A stretch of DNA of 64,000 nucleotides from Paraburkholderia bannensis. Its GTDB lineage: Bacteria > Pseudomonadota > Gammaproteobacteria > Burkholderiales > Burkholderiaceae. The stretch spans positions 434,001 to 498,000 of the forward strand of contig NZ_JACHBW010000003.1 in NCBI RefSeq assembly GCF_014200455.1. The letters run 5' to 3'. Under the pieces are notes generated by a model that saw only the letters and a list, made by a program, of their open reading frames with translations, searched no databases and was not told the origin of the DNA. Shown here in pieces: positions 49,832 to 59,086 of this stretch. How positions within the stretch are numbered: the stretch's first letter is position 1; every line of letters begins with the position of its first letter. The position numbers and the translations under genes were made by a program.

Positions 49832-51538
49832 CTACGCCGATGCAGTGCGCGGCGGCGCGTCGGGCAACGCGACAAAGAACGTCGAGCCAGCCCCTTCCGT
49901 CGATTCCACCCACATGCGTCCGCCGTGGCGTTCGGCGATCCGGCGCGCGAGCGCGAGACCCGTGCCCTGGCCGTCCGACTCGCCGCCGTGCAGGCGCTGA
50001 AACGCGCGAAACAGCTTGGGCAGATACGCGGCGGAAATCCCGATGCCATTGTCGCGCACATAATACGTCCGCGTGCGAGTACCCGGCATGCGTGATGCAT
50101 CGCGCGAGCTTTCTTGAGCATTTTCCAGCGCTTTTATGCTGGAAACCGATGCGAGCGCGGTCTCTTTACCCGCTTCTTCGACTTCATCCGCGTTTTCAGG
50201 AACGACCACCGCGCCGATTTCCACCAGCCCGGGCCGCGAGGGATCGAGATGGCGCAAGGCGTTGTCGATCAGGTTGCCGAAAATCTGTTCCAGCGCCGCC
50301 GGATCGCCCCATGCGGGCGGCAATTCGCCCACGAAAATCTGTGCGCGCTGCGCAAGTCCCTGCGCGAGTCCGCTCAGCGCGCGCTCGACGATGCGTCCCA
50401 CATTGACACGCTGCCAGCGGTATTCCAGCCGACCCGCGCGCGACATCCGCAGCAGCGCGTCGATGATCGCCGCCGAGCGCGCCACCGCCTGGCGCAGGAA
50501 TTGCAGCGACTCGGCCACGTCGCCGTCCAGCACTTCATTCATGCGGCGATGTTCGTCGGCGGGCAGTCCGGCCGTGTCGATCTGCTCGCGCAGGTCTTCG
50601 CACGACACCTGCAACTCTTTTGAAAAGCCCTGCAGATTAACGAGCGGCGAGCGTAGATCATGCGAGACGCTGTACATGAACATCTCGTTGTCCTGGCTCT
50701 CCTGGCGCAGCTTGTCGTTGGCGGCGGCCAGATCGGTGGCGCGCGCCTGTAACTCCAGTTTGAGCGCGGCCTGTTCCTGCTCGGCGTCGCGCAAACGGCG
50801 GCTGGTCTGATTGAGCACCGCGTCGAGCGCTGCGATCTCGTCGTCCCCGGCCAGCGGGCGCGCGAGCGCCACGCCTTCGCTCAGGCGCTGCGCATTGGCG
50901 CCAAGGGCCGCCAGGCGCTGGCCCACGTTGCGCGCGAACGCAATGGCCGTTACGCCCCAGATCAGCATCGAGCCGACCACGGCGAAAATCAGCGCGTTCT
51001 GCTGGCGTTCGCGCGTCTCGCGCAAGGAGGCGCTGCGCGCGATGTCGAAGCGAGTTTGATCGACGATGAAAGCATCGAGTTCGCGGCGCACCGCTTCGAT
51101 TTCGGGCGGCAGACCCGTCGGGCTCGCATGCACGGAGATGGTGCCGGAGCGGCCCTCGCGCAGCGCGTCGGCGACTTCGGCGCAGCGCGCGCGCCATGCC
51201 CGCGCAGCGTTGTTGATACGCTGCACGCGCGCGAGTTGCATGGAGTTATCGGCCACCATATGGCCGAGCAGCGCGATACGGTCCGAGAATTCGGCCCACA
51301 CGGCACGCCGGTCGATAAACGAGGGATCTTCGAGCACGACAGCGGTGCGCACGCGCGCCGCTTCGCGCAACAAGGGCTGGACGAGGCTCGACGCCTGCCA
51401 GAGGATCTGCTTGCTGGCGTCCGCGCGCAGGGCGGCTTGGGCGGCTTCGCCTTGCGTGTCGAAGACGACGCCGAGCAGCGCCAGTTCGACGACGCTCGGA
51501 ATCGCGATCAGCAACAGCCCCTTGGCAAACAGTTTCAT
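49832..51538 (-). CDS. Membrane sensor histidine kinase, CHASE3-like
   Basis: 568 residues. TM1 at 5-25, an extracytoplasmic all-helical CHASE3-like sensor (about 30-180), TM2 at about 183-203, a HAMP-like segment, a short coiled coil, then H-box YSVSHDLRSPL with His293, N-box GNLIDNALRHL, DNGIGIS and GQGTGLALAR. The ATPase domain holds an unusual Glu/Ser-rich insertion of about 42 residues (446-488) between the N-box and the DNGIGI box. First gene of the three-gene operon; signal unknown. Confidence 0.93.
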   Translation of the reverse strand: MKLFAKGLLLIAIPSVVELALLGVVFDTQGEAAQAALRADASKQILWQASSLVQPLLREAARVRTAVVLEDPSFIDRRAVWAEFSDRIALLGHMVADNSMQLARVQRINNAARAWRARCAEVADALREGRSGTISVHASPTGLPPEIEAVRRELDAFIVDQTRFDIARSASLRETRERQQNALIFAVVGSMLIWGVTAIAFARNVGQRLAALGANAQRLSEGVALARPLAGDDEIAALDAVLNQTSRRLRDAEQEQAALKLELQARATDLAAANDKLRQESQDNEMFMYSVSHDLRSPLVNLQGFSKELQVSCEDLREQIDTAGLPADEHRRMNEVLDGDVAESLQFLRQAVARSAAIIDALLRMSRAGRLEYRWQRVNVGRIVERALSGLAQGLAQRAQIFVGELPPAWGDPAALEQIFGNLIDNALRHLDPSRPGLVEIGAVVVPENADEVEEAGKETALASVSSIKALENAQESSRDASRMPGTRTRTYYVRDNGIGISAAYLPKLFRAFQRLHGGESDGQGTGLALARRIAERHGGRMWVESTEGAGSTFFVALPDAPPRTASA

Positions 51539-51957
51539 GGCGGTCTGGTTCAGTGGCGTCTGGGCGGCGCGCTATCTCAGCCGTGGGCAGCAACGTCTGC
51601 GGCCCACTGGCTGGCACCAGAGCCAAAACATTATCGGCGCGAAATTACGAGATGACAACGTATGTGGCCACGCCCACCACGCCGCGAGAAAAGCCCGCTT
51701 TTTCCCGAGAAATCGTCACACCGCGCGCGCGCGCAGGACTATTATTGAGACCGGAGACAGAAGAAAGAAGATGACAGAGCAGGAAAGAGCGAGAGAGCGC
51801 CGGGATACTTACATGAGCGCGACGTGCGGCCCGGCATGGCGTTTTGCCTGAGGCAATGAGGATCTGGACGCCGTCCCCACGGCCAGGATCCTCGCGAATC
51901 CGGCAGATCCTATGCTAGAAGGATCGACGTGCGGCGCACCAATCCGGGAGTGGTCGC
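51539..51957. other. Intergenic region upstream of the kinase operon
   Basis: 419 bases between divergent genes. A possible 26-codon ORF at 51771-51851 (MTEQERARERRDTYMSAT start, after AAGAAAGAAG) is seen but not supported by similarity. A -10-like TGCTAGAAG lies at 51913-51921 before the next plus-strand gene. Confidence 0.35.
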
Positions 51958-52461
51958 ATGGGAACGCTGCGTATTTTGCAATCCACCTTTTTCAGGCGAA
52001 TTTTTATGTCCTTCCCGAAAAAGCGTAAGCGCGTCAAGGCAGATGGCGACGAGTCTTTTCTCGCCGTGCTGAGTCACTTCAAACCGTTCGGTCAACTGGA
52101 CACCAAGATCGCACGCGCACGCGCACAGGACGATCCGGTGCTCTACGCGCACGTGCTGCCGGGCCTGGACCTGCTGCTGTGCAGTGTGCGCGGCGCGCAT
52201 CCGCCCTATCCGGGTACGGCCGAACTGCGCAAACGCTGCATCGAATCCATTGCGCATGCGCTCGAACAGCCTATCGAAGGGCTCGAAAATGGCGGCTACT
52301 GGTACGAGGCCGATGGCTTCGGTTTTCTGGTATTCGCTAGCCGTGCGAGAGCGCGCATCCTGCCCGAGTTCGGCGCGGTGCGCGAGGGCTTGAGCGCGCG
52401 GCGCGTGGCGCGCCGCCAGGACGCGACCGGCGATCCGGCACCGCGACAGCAACTGCGCTGA
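51958..52461 (+). CDS. Conserved-looking hypothetical protein with basic N-terminus
   Basis: No family recognised. 167 residues from the ATG at 51958, which has GGGAG 7 bases upstream; an ATG at 52006 would give 151 residues starting SFPKKRKRVK. Seen: a Lys/Arg cluster KKRKRVK, a central globular part with LLLCSVRGAHPPYPG and a Trp/Tyr segment GGYWYEADGFGFLVF, and an Arg-rich C-terminus. No signal or membrane helix, so probably cytoplasmic. Own promoter-like -10 and own terminator indicate a real single-gene unit. Confidence 0.7.
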   Translation: MGTLRILQSTFFRRIFMSFPKKRKRVKADGDESFLAVLSHFKPFGQLDTKIARARAQDDPVLYAHVLPGLDLLLCSVRGAHPPYPGTAELRKRCIESIAHALEQPIEGLENGGYWYEADGFGFLVFASRARARILPEFGAVREGLSARRVARRQDATGDPAPRQQLR

Positions 52462-52476
52462 ACCCAGTCGATATCT

Positions 52477-52511
52477 AAACGCCCGACGTGCAGCCACGCC
52501 GGGCGTTTTTC
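52477..52511 (+). terminator. Terminator after the 51958 gene
   Basis: AAACGCCCG-a-CGTG / CACG-c-CGGGCGTTTTT hairpin. Confidence 0.85.
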
Positions 52512-52571
52512 TATGCGAGCGGGGTTGCCGCGCGACATCGCCCGCTTTCCCTCAGTTACCCTTAACGCCCC

Positions 52572-55061
52572 TCAGCTGCCCTTATAGAGATTCTGCGGCA
52601 GGCCCGGTTGCGCCGATACATCGGGCTTCACGTTCTTCGCAGGCGACTGCAAGGACCGCAACGGGCGCGACGCTGCTGCACTTGCAGACACAGGCGCGGA
52701 GGCAGGCGCACGCATCTTCTGCCCCGGCGGCGGCGGCGGCGCGACCGGATGCTGACGCATCTGCGAGAACAACTGATCGCAGGGCAAGGGCTTGTTGTTG
52801 CTCGGCGCGATCAGCGGAATCAGCGCCGCGAACGGGTTGAGCAGGCCCAGACCGACCATCGCGCCGCCACGCAGCGCGAGCGCCGCGGCGTCCACCCCCA
52901 CGTGGGGATTCTTGAACGTGCCCTTCACATAAAGCGGCGAGCGCAGCGAGAAGACGCGGAAACCCTTGGTGTGCGGATGCACCTTCATATCCATCGACTC
53001 GTCGTGCAGATTGATCGGGCCGGTGATGTCGATCACGGCGTCGTCGGTATCGAGGGCGAACACGCGCGGATCGAGCACGCCATTGGTGGCCACGAAATCA
53101 GCGGCAGCGCAGTTGATGTTCACGTCGCGCTGCCCGAACAGCTTTTCGTAGACCACGTTCGCCACGTTCAGGCCCGCCGCCTCCATCAGCAGGCGGCTGA
53201 TCGTGCCTTGCGTGACGAGCAGCTTGACCTCGCCGTTCGACGTCGATGCAAGCGCCGCCGGCGAATTGCCGGTCGCGGACAGCGAAGCGTCGCCGTTGAT
53301 TTCACCCAGCGCCGATTGCATCGACTTCACATTCGGGAACAGCTGCTTGAGCTTCAGGTGACGCGCTTCCAGCGTGCTGCTCGCCTTGAGCGGCGTGGCG
53401 CTGCCGTTGAGATTCACGCGCGTGGCCAGCGTGCCGCCCGCCACCCCGAACTGCAAGGGATCGAGCTGAAGCACACCCTCGGTCATGATGACGTGCGTGT
53501 AGAGGTCCTGGATCGGCAGGCTGCCCTGCTTGATGATGCGCTTGCCGGTGAACTTCACGTCGGCGTCGATGGCGTTCCAGCGGTCGGTATTGAACGGCTC
53601 GACCGGAATTACACGGTCGGACGGCTGCTTGACCGTATCGCCCCGCCTGGCCTTGCTCGCCTTGCTGTCCGCGCCGATGATCGGCGCCAGATCGGAGAAC
53701 TGCAACAGGTTCGACACCAGCGTGCCCGAGAGCAGCGGACGCGTCGGACGCTGTGTGTAAACGAAGGTTCCGTTGATGTCGCTGCCGCCCACGCGCCCCG
53801 TGAAGTTTTCGTAGCGGAACACGCTCGCGCCCTTCTTGAACTGGCCGACGAAGCGCCCTTCGGTGGCGTAGGGCGGCGTCTCGGGCAGCGTCACGCCCGT
53901 GAGGTTGTAGAGGTGCGCCATGCTCTGGCCTTGCAGCCACAGGCGCAGATCGACGGCGGCGAGATGCGCAGGATCCGTCACCGTGCCGACCAGCGCGACA
54001 TGCATGTCGCCCGCGCGCACATCGGCCTGAACCGGGAACGGGCGCCCGGCGTCCTGTAGCGCGAGTACGCCGCCTAGTTTGCCTGCGCCGGAGAGCGCGG
54101 TTTTGTTGTACGTGCCCTTCACAGTCCAGCCGATCGCGTAGAACGGTTCAGTGGTCTTGCCGCCCGAAACGGCATTCGCATTGCTGGCCGAACTCGCGCC
54201 GATGGCGGCGAGCTTTGCGCCTATGCCTTCGGAGGCGGCGGGCGCGCTGGCTGCGCCTGCCGCACTCACGGCGCTAGCCTCGCCCCCGGCACTCGCCGCA
54301 CTCGCCGCACTCGCCGCACTTGCGGCACTGGCCGCGGCCGCTTCCGATGCCTGCTGCCTGTCGGCCTGCTGGGCGAGCCGGGTCGCGCCCGAGCGCCCGA
54401 TCACCTGCGCCGAGCCCTGGCGCGATGCCGCTTCCTGCTGCTCCATCACCTTGCCGATCGGAATACCTTGGCCCAGCAGGCTCACGGTCACTTGCACTTC
54501 GGTTCGTGTCTGCTGGTCGCTCACGGCGATATTGCCGTTCGAGAACGTGATGTCGTGCAGATCGAGCTTCCACGTGGACGGTCCGCTCGACGCGGGCAGC
54601 TTGAAGGTCCAGTTGTTGCGCCCATCGGCGAGCCGTTCGACATCGACGGACGGATTCACGAGATTGATGGCCGGGATGACGATGTCGTGCGCGAGCAGCG
54701 GCAGCACCGCCACCTCGAAATCGATCTCGTCGAGCGTCGCGAATTTCGGCGTTTTGGTCCAGTCGGGGTTCGCCACTTCGATCTGCGTTGCCGAAAAGCG
54801 CGGCCAGGGCACCCACGCGCGCCAGCCCGTCTCTCCCGGCGGCCTGCGCCAGCCCACCTTCAGATCGCCGACGATCGCAAACGGCCGGCCGATCGCCTCC
54901 GAAACCTTTTCGTTCACGTAAGGTTTGGCGCGGTTCCAGTCGAAGGTGAGGATGAAAACGATCAGCGCGGCGACGATCACGGCGACAACGGCCACGAGCC
55001 ATGCGATGATCCTGGCGAGTGTGCGGCCGGGGCCGCGGGGCTTGGGTTGCGGTGACGTCAT
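52572..55061 (-). CDS. AsmA family protein
   Basis: 829-residue envelope protein of the AsmA/TamB-like group, implicated in lipid transport and outer-membrane assembly. One N-terminal TM (about 12-38, IIAWLVAVVAVIVAALIVFI) then FDWNRAKPYVNEKVSEAIGRPF, the AsmA signature, and a long periplasmic beta-rich part; AsmA-like C-terminal region with KVHPHTKGFRVFSLRSPLYVKGTFKNP. Residues about 240-285 are a low-complexity Ala/Ser stretch, and the last 80 are Pro/Ala-rich. Divergent from fetA. Confidence 0.9.
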   Translation of the reverse strand: MTSPQPKPRGPGRTLARIIAWLVAVVAVIVAALIVFILTFDWNRAKPYVNEKVSEAIGRPFAIVGDLKVGWRRPPGETGWRAWVPWPRFSATQIEVANPDWTKTPKFATLDEIDFEVAVLPLLAHDIVIPAINLVNPSVDVERLADGRNNWTFKLPASSGPSTWKLDLHDITFSNGNIAVSDQQTRTEVQVTVSLLGQGIPIGKVMEQQEAASRQGSAQVIGRSGATRLAQQADRQQASEAAAASAASAASAASAASAGGEASAVSAAGAASAPAASEGIGAKLAAIGASSASNANAVSGGKTTEPFYAIGWTVKGTYNKTALSGAGKLGGVLALQDAGRPFPVQADVRAGDMHVALVGTVTDPAHLAAVDLRLWLQGQSMAHLYNLTGVTLPETPPYATEGRFVGQFKKGASVFRYENFTGRVGGSDINGTFVYTQRPTRPLLSGTLVSNLLQFSDLAPIIGADSKASKARRGDTVKQPSDRVIPVEPFNTDRWNAIDADVKFTGKRIIKQGSLPIQDLYTHVIMTEGVLQLDPLQFGVAGGTLATRVNLNGSATPLKASSTLEARHLKLKQLFPNVKSMQSALGEINGDASLSATGNSPAALASTSNGEVKLLVTQGTISRLLMEAAGLNVANVVYEKLFGQRDVNINCAAADFVATNGVLDPRVFALDTDDAVIDITGPINLHDESMDMKVHPHTKGFRVFSLRSPLYVKGTFKNPHVGVDAAALALRGGAMVGLGLLNPFAALIPLIAPSNNKPLPCDQLFSQMRQHPVAPPPPPGQKMRAPASAPVSASAAASRPLRSLQSPAKNVKPDVSAQPGLPQNLYKGS
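54283..54345 (-). repeat. 9-bp tandem repeat encoding Ala-Ala-Ser
   Basis: Plus-strand unit CGCCGCACT repeated with changes at several copies inside the AsmA gene, giving the AAS-rich tract. In-frame, so length changes would not break the gene. Confidence 0.75.
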
Positions 55062-55180
55062 GCGCGCTCCGGGCTGTGCATTGTTGTTTCGCCAACGAAA
55101 TTGCAGCAGTCGGCGTGCCCGCTGGAGCGGGCGCAGGCGATCGCCGTGCCTGAAGCACGCGCGTTGTTCACGGTCATTTA

Positions 55181-55936
55181 ATGAAAAACCCCCAGAACCT
55201 ATCCCTTCGCTCGGGCGGCGCTGCGCCGCTTGTCGAAACCCATGGCCTCATGCGGCGCGACGCCCAGCGCGGCCAGATTTTGCTACATCCGACCGATTTC
55301 GCGCTGGAAGCGGGACAACGCGTGGTGCTCACGGGTGCGTCCGGCTCGGGCAAGAGCGTGTTTCTGCGCGCTCTCGCGCTGCTCGATCCGCCCGACGGCG
55401 GTACGCTGCTCTGGCACGGTCAGCCGATCACGCGCATGCACATTCCGTCTTATCGGCGGCATATTGCGTACCTGCGCCAGCGGCCCGCGTTGATCGATGG
55501 CACGGTCGAAGACAATCTGCGTTTTCCGTGGTCGCTTGCGATCTACCGCGGCTCGGCCTTTGACGCCGCGCGCGTCAAGAGCCTGCTCGAAGCGGCAGGA
55601 CGCGGCAGCGATTTTCTGGCGCGCGATAGCGCCGAGCTTTCGGGCGGCGAAGCGCAGATCGTCGCGCTCGTACGCGTGCTGCAACTCGATCCCGAAGCGC
55701 TGCTGCTCGACGAACCCACCGCCTCGCTCGACCCCGAATCGGCGCGCACGGTCGAAATGCTGATCGCCCACTGGTTCGAGTGCGAAGGCGCGGCGCGCGC
55801 AACGGTGTGGGTCTCGCACGACCCCGCCCAGGCGCAGCGCGTGGGCACGCGCCATCTGACGATGCAGGCCGGCGTGCTGAGCGAAGCCTCCAACACCCCC
55901 AGCCCCTCCATCACCGCGACCGGAGCGCCGCAATGA
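55181..55936 (+). CDS. fetA: ABC transporter ATP-binding protein FetA (YbbL)
   Basis: ATPase of the FetAB (YbbLM) system, reported to export iron and protect from oxidative stress. 251 residues: Walker A GASGSGKSV near 51, the unusual Q-loop RQRPALIDGTVEDNL, signature LSGGEAQI near 150, Walker B LLLDEPTASLD and the switch His in VWVSHD. It overlaps fetB by ATGA. Transported ion is from family knowledge. Confidence 0.9.
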   Translation: MKNPQNLSLRSGGAAPLVETHGLMRRDAQRGQILLHPTDFALEAGQRVVLTGASGSGKSVFLRALALLDPPDGGTLLWHGQPITRMHIPSYRRHIAYLRQRPALIDGTVEDNLRFPWSLAIYRGSAFDAARVKSLLEAAGRGSDFLARDSAELSGGEAQIVALVRVLQLDPEALLLDEPTASLDPESARTVEMLIAHWFECEGAARATVWVSHDPAQAQRVGTRHLTMQAGVLSEASNTPSPSITATGAPQ

Positions 55937-56748
55937 GTCCAGGCGTGCTGCAAAACCTCAGCATCGGCGACGTCGCCATCGCGGCCCTGCTGGTGTTCGT
56001 AAACGGCGCGGTTTCCGTGCTGCTCAAGCTCGATCTCGAACGCAAGCTCGCGTGGGCCGCCGTGCGCACCGTCGTGCAACTGCTCGCCATCGGCTATGTG
56101 CTGGGGTGGGTGTTCGCCTTCGATCGCTGGTACGTGGTCCTGCCGCTGATGGCGCTGATGACGCTGATCGCCGGCTTCGCGGGCGCACAGCGCGGCGCGC
56201 GCACGTATACGGGCCAGCGCATCGACAGCATCGTGTCGATCTGGGTGAGCGCGTGGCTCGTGGCGGCGGTCGGCCTGTTCGCCGTGATCCGCATCCGGCC
56301 CTGGTACGAGCCGCAATACGCAATACCGATTCTTGGCATGATTCTCGGCAATACGCTGACCGGCGTGTCGCTTGGCGTCGAGCGCATGATGCAGGAACTC
56401 ACCGCCCGGCGCGACCGCGTGGAAAGCGCCCTGGCGCTCGGCGCGACGCGCTGGGAAGCGGCGCAGCCGAGCGCGCGCGAGGCCGTGCGCGCGGGCATGA
56501 TTCCGACGCTCAACCAGATGGCGGTGGTGGGCGTGGTGAGTCTGCCCGGCATGATGACGGGCCAGGTGCTCGCGGGGCAGTCGCCCTTGCAGGCGGTGCG
56601 CTATCAGATCGTGATCATGTTTCTGATCGCGGCATCGTCGGCGCTGGGCACCGTGGGCGCGGTCGTGCTGGCGTATCGGCGGCTTTTTTCCGCCGATCAC
56701 TGCTTTATCTCGGCGCGGCTCAGGGAGCGCGCAAAGGCGCGGGCCTGA
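55933..56748 (+). CDS. fetB: ABC transporter permease FetB (YbbM)
   Basis: Membrane partner of fetA, 271 residues, seven or so helices. UPF0014 features: VRTVVQLLAIGYVLGWVF near 42, PILGMILGNTLTGVSLGVERM near 135, ALGATRWEAA and the loop LPGMMTGQVLAGQSP near 205. Translationally coupled to fetA. Confidence 0.92.
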   Translation: MSPGVLQNLSIGDVAIAALLVFVNGAVSVLLKLDLERKLAWAAVRTVVQLLAIGYVLGWVFAFDRWYVVLPLMALMTLIAGFAGAQRGARTYTGQRIDSIVSIWVSAWLVAAVGLFAVIRIRPWYEPQYAIPILGMILGNTLTGVSLGVERMMQELTARRDRVESALALGATRWEAAQPSAREAVRAGMIPTLNQMAVVGVVSLPGMMTGQVLAGQSPLQAVRYQIVIMFLIAASSALGTVGAVVLAYRRLFSADHCFISARLRERAKARA

Positions 56749-56838
56749 GCGGCGCGCGCCTTCCTTTATTGCTGCGTTCCGCTTCTGCGTGATCCTTGCG
56801 GCGTAGTCCTTTCGGCCCGATCTATGCGGCCAGATCGC

Positions 56839-57402
56839 CTAGCGTTGCGCCGATACGCTCAGCTGCGTGCCGTCGCTGAGCGTAAGCGTCTTCGCCGTGC
56901 CGTTGGTCGGCATCGAGAAGTGCAGCACTTCGCTATGCGCCACGACCTCCGGACATTGCGCGCCGCCCGCCGCCTTGCCGCCGCGCGGCGCCTGGGCGCG
57001 AAAGCTCACCTGGACGTTGGCCGTGCCGTTGTGCGCGACGATGGGCGCAAGGCGCAGCTGGATCTGGCGCACCATCGCGCCGTTGGCGTCTAGCGGCAGC
57101 GAACTGTAATCAGGGCAACTTTGCGCGGCTGGCACTGCACCGCCCGGCGGCGTGGAGCGCCAGTTGAAGTCGTCGGTGTCGCCAGAGCGCAGCGTGCGCG
57201 TTTCCTGGGCCGTGCCATAGAGTTTCGACGTAACCTTCACCGTATAGCGGATCGGGCCGTCGGTGGCGGCCTGGGTAGTGACCGTGATGGGTGGCGTGGC
57301 GAATGCCGGCAGCGCAAGTGCGCAATTCAGAGCAACAACGGCAACGGCGACATGAGCGAGCGCCGCGCGAGTGCGGCGGGAGCGGGTGCGGCTGCAAGAC
57401 AT
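56839..57402 (-). CDS. Secreted hypothetical protein
   Basis: 187 residues, unknown. Long signal peptide (Arg-rich MSCSRTRSRRTR, hydrophobic VAVAVVALNCALALPAFA) cleaved near 36. The mature part looks beta-rich, with two Cys (AQSCPDY and AQCPEV) that could form a disulfide, and ends in LTLSDGTQLSVSAQR. SD AGGAG 7 bases before the ATG. Converges with fetB. A TATAAA box at 57551-57546 on the minus strand could be its -10. Confidence 0.75.
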   Translation of the reverse strand: MSCSRTRSRRTRAALAHVAVAVVALNCALALPAFATPPITVTTQAATDGPIRYTVKVTSKLYGTAQETRTLRSGDTDDFNWRSTPPGGAVPAAQSCPDYSSLPLDANGAMVRQIQLRLAPIVAHNGTANVQVSFRAQAPRGGKAAGGAQCPEVVAHSEVLHFSMPTNGTAKTLTLSDGTQLSVSAQR

Positions 57403-57621
57403 GCGTCATCTCCTGGCGGGCGCCGCCGCGGCCGCGAAAAGCGCAGCCAGGGCAGCTCGTGACAACACGTGGCGAATTGTTCTTCTGTCAGTCTAGCGCG
57501 CCGCGCGCAGGCTTGCGCCGGGCGATGGCATCGTCCGGCCCAGGTTTTATACCGCTTGCCAGGCCCGGCGTTTTGTAGCGCGAAGCGGACCGACCACGCG
57601 CTTCGTGACACACGACGCTTC

Positions 57622-58776
57622 CTAAGCGCCGCCCTCCTCCATCCGCAACGTCAATTCGCTGCTCACGGTCTGGCGCACCCGCGCATAACCTGCCCACGGG
57701 GCCGGCCGCTTTGACCGCTTTGGCCGGCTGAGCTGCTTGAGCCGGACATCGATATTGGCAAGCGTCCAGTGCGCGCCACCCGTCGTCTGCCCCAGTTCAT
57801 CCCACGCAATCGGCACGCTCACCCCCATGCCTGGCCGCGCGCGCAAGCTGTAGGCGGCCGGCGTGCCCGCTCCGCGCACATTGCGGTGGTAGTCGACGTA
57901 AACCTTCTTTTTGTGATGCTCCGCGCTCTGGGTCGCGGTGAACTGCGTCGGCCAGCCGGAAGCAAGGCGCTGTGCAACGGCGCGTGCGAAGGCTTTGACG
58001 TCGTCCCAGCTTGCCGTCGGCACGAGCGGCACGACGATGTGCAAGCCCTTGCCGCCGCTGGTCTGGCAGAACGCCTCCAGCCCCAGATCGCCGAGCAGCG
58101 CGCGCGTGAGTTCCGCTGCCGCGATCACGCGATCCCAGCCGAGCGCCGGATCGGGATCGAGGTCGAGCACTACGCGGTCGGGCGCCTCGACATCGGCGGC
58201 ACGTGCGTTCCAGGTGTGCAGTTCGATGGCGTCCACCTGCGCCACGTTGATCAGCGCTTCGAGCGTATCGATGCCGATGAGCGGATGGCCGCTTTCGAGT
58301 TCATCATGCAGGGTCACGCCGGGAATCGGCATGCGAGTGAGGTGGCGCTGGAACAGCGCTTCGGCGCCGAGGCCTTGCGGCGCGCGCAACAGCGAAACGG
58401 GGCGATCGCGCAGATGCGGCAGCAGCCAGGGCGCGGCGCGCGCGTAGTAGCGCACGATGTCGAGCTTGCGGGTGCCGCTCTCGACGTCGACGATGCGGCG
58501 CGCACTGGTGATGCGCACGCCCGCGACTTCGCTGGTGGTGCCGGCACGGCCGGTGCGTGAAGGGGCAGGCGGCGCGGGTGGTGCAGGTGGCTCAGCTGAA
58601 ACTGGCTGAACATTGCTGGCGGCGCGCGGCGGTTTCGGCCCCGGCTGGACCGCGGCATCGAGCGTGAACGCCTGACGGACATCAGAGGCTGGCTTTACCG
58701 TGGTTTCCGAAGTGGGCTTGCGCGCGCCGGTCCGCGTTCGACCGGGAGTTGTCTGGGTGGAATGAGCGTCCTGCAT
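57622..58776 (-). CDS. Stand-alone LigD-type polymerase (PrimPol) domain protein
   Basis: 384 residues. Only the polymerase part of the non-homologous end-joining ligase LigD is present: catalytic Asp pair in LDLDPDP at 204-210, ELHTWN with His187, SGGKGLHIVVPL at 240-251, KKVYVDYHRNVRG near 297 and SLRARPGMGVSVPIAWDEL near 315. The first 85 residues are a Pro/Ala/Thr-rich linker. No ligase or phosphoesterase domain and no Ku gene is adjacent, and no remnant is seen upstream. It could fill or prime DNA ends in repair. ATG at 58776 chosen. Confidence 0.88.
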   Translation of the reverse strand: MQDAHSTQTTPGRTRTGARKPTSETTVKPASDVRQAFTLDAAVQPGPKPPRAASNVQPVSAEPPAPPAPPAPSRTGRAGTTSEVAGVRITSARRIVDVESGTRKLDIVRYYARAAPWLLPHLRDRPVSLLRAPQGLGAEALFQRHLTRMPIPGVTLHDELESGHPLIGIDTLEALINVAQVDAIELHTWNARAADVEAPDRVVLDLDPDPALGWDRVIAAAELTRALLGDLGLEAFCQTSGGKGLHIVVPLVPTASWDDVKAFARAVAQRLASGWPTQFTATQSAEHHKKKVYVDYHRNVRGAGTPAAYSLRARPGMGVSVPIAWDELGQTTGGAHWTLANIDVRLKQLSRPKRSKRPAPWAGYARVRQTVSSELTLRMEEGGA

Positions 58777-59086
58777 ACCGGTTCCCCTGGCGCCGAGCGG
58801 CGCATGCGACGCGTCGCGCGACGCGAGTCGCGACACGTATGGTTATCGGCACGCGGCGGCCGCCCCCCGTCGGACGCCGCACGAGCATTCATTGTGCCTC
58901 GAAAACGAGCTTTCGTCTCCGTAAGCTGTCCGGACACTGTTCGGCGGACCTCGCACGGGCGTCGAAACGGTACAATTCGCGTCTTCGCCGTGCGTACTGA
59001 CAGAGAATCGTCATCCGATGCTTTTTTGACGGCCAATCCCTGTCCTGTTCGCACCCCGTTTCGATTCGCCCCGCGTCGCCCACCTC
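58777..59086. other. Divergent intergenic region LigD-Pol / serB
   Basis: 310 bases. Contains TACAAT at 58971-58976 (possible serB -10) and a short palindrome TGTCCGGACA at 58927-58936. No gene supported. Confidence 0.4.
58971..58976 (+). promoter_or_regulatory. -10 box of serB
   Basis: TACAAT in GGTACAATTCG, 110 bases before the serB start; no clear -35. Confidence 0.4.
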
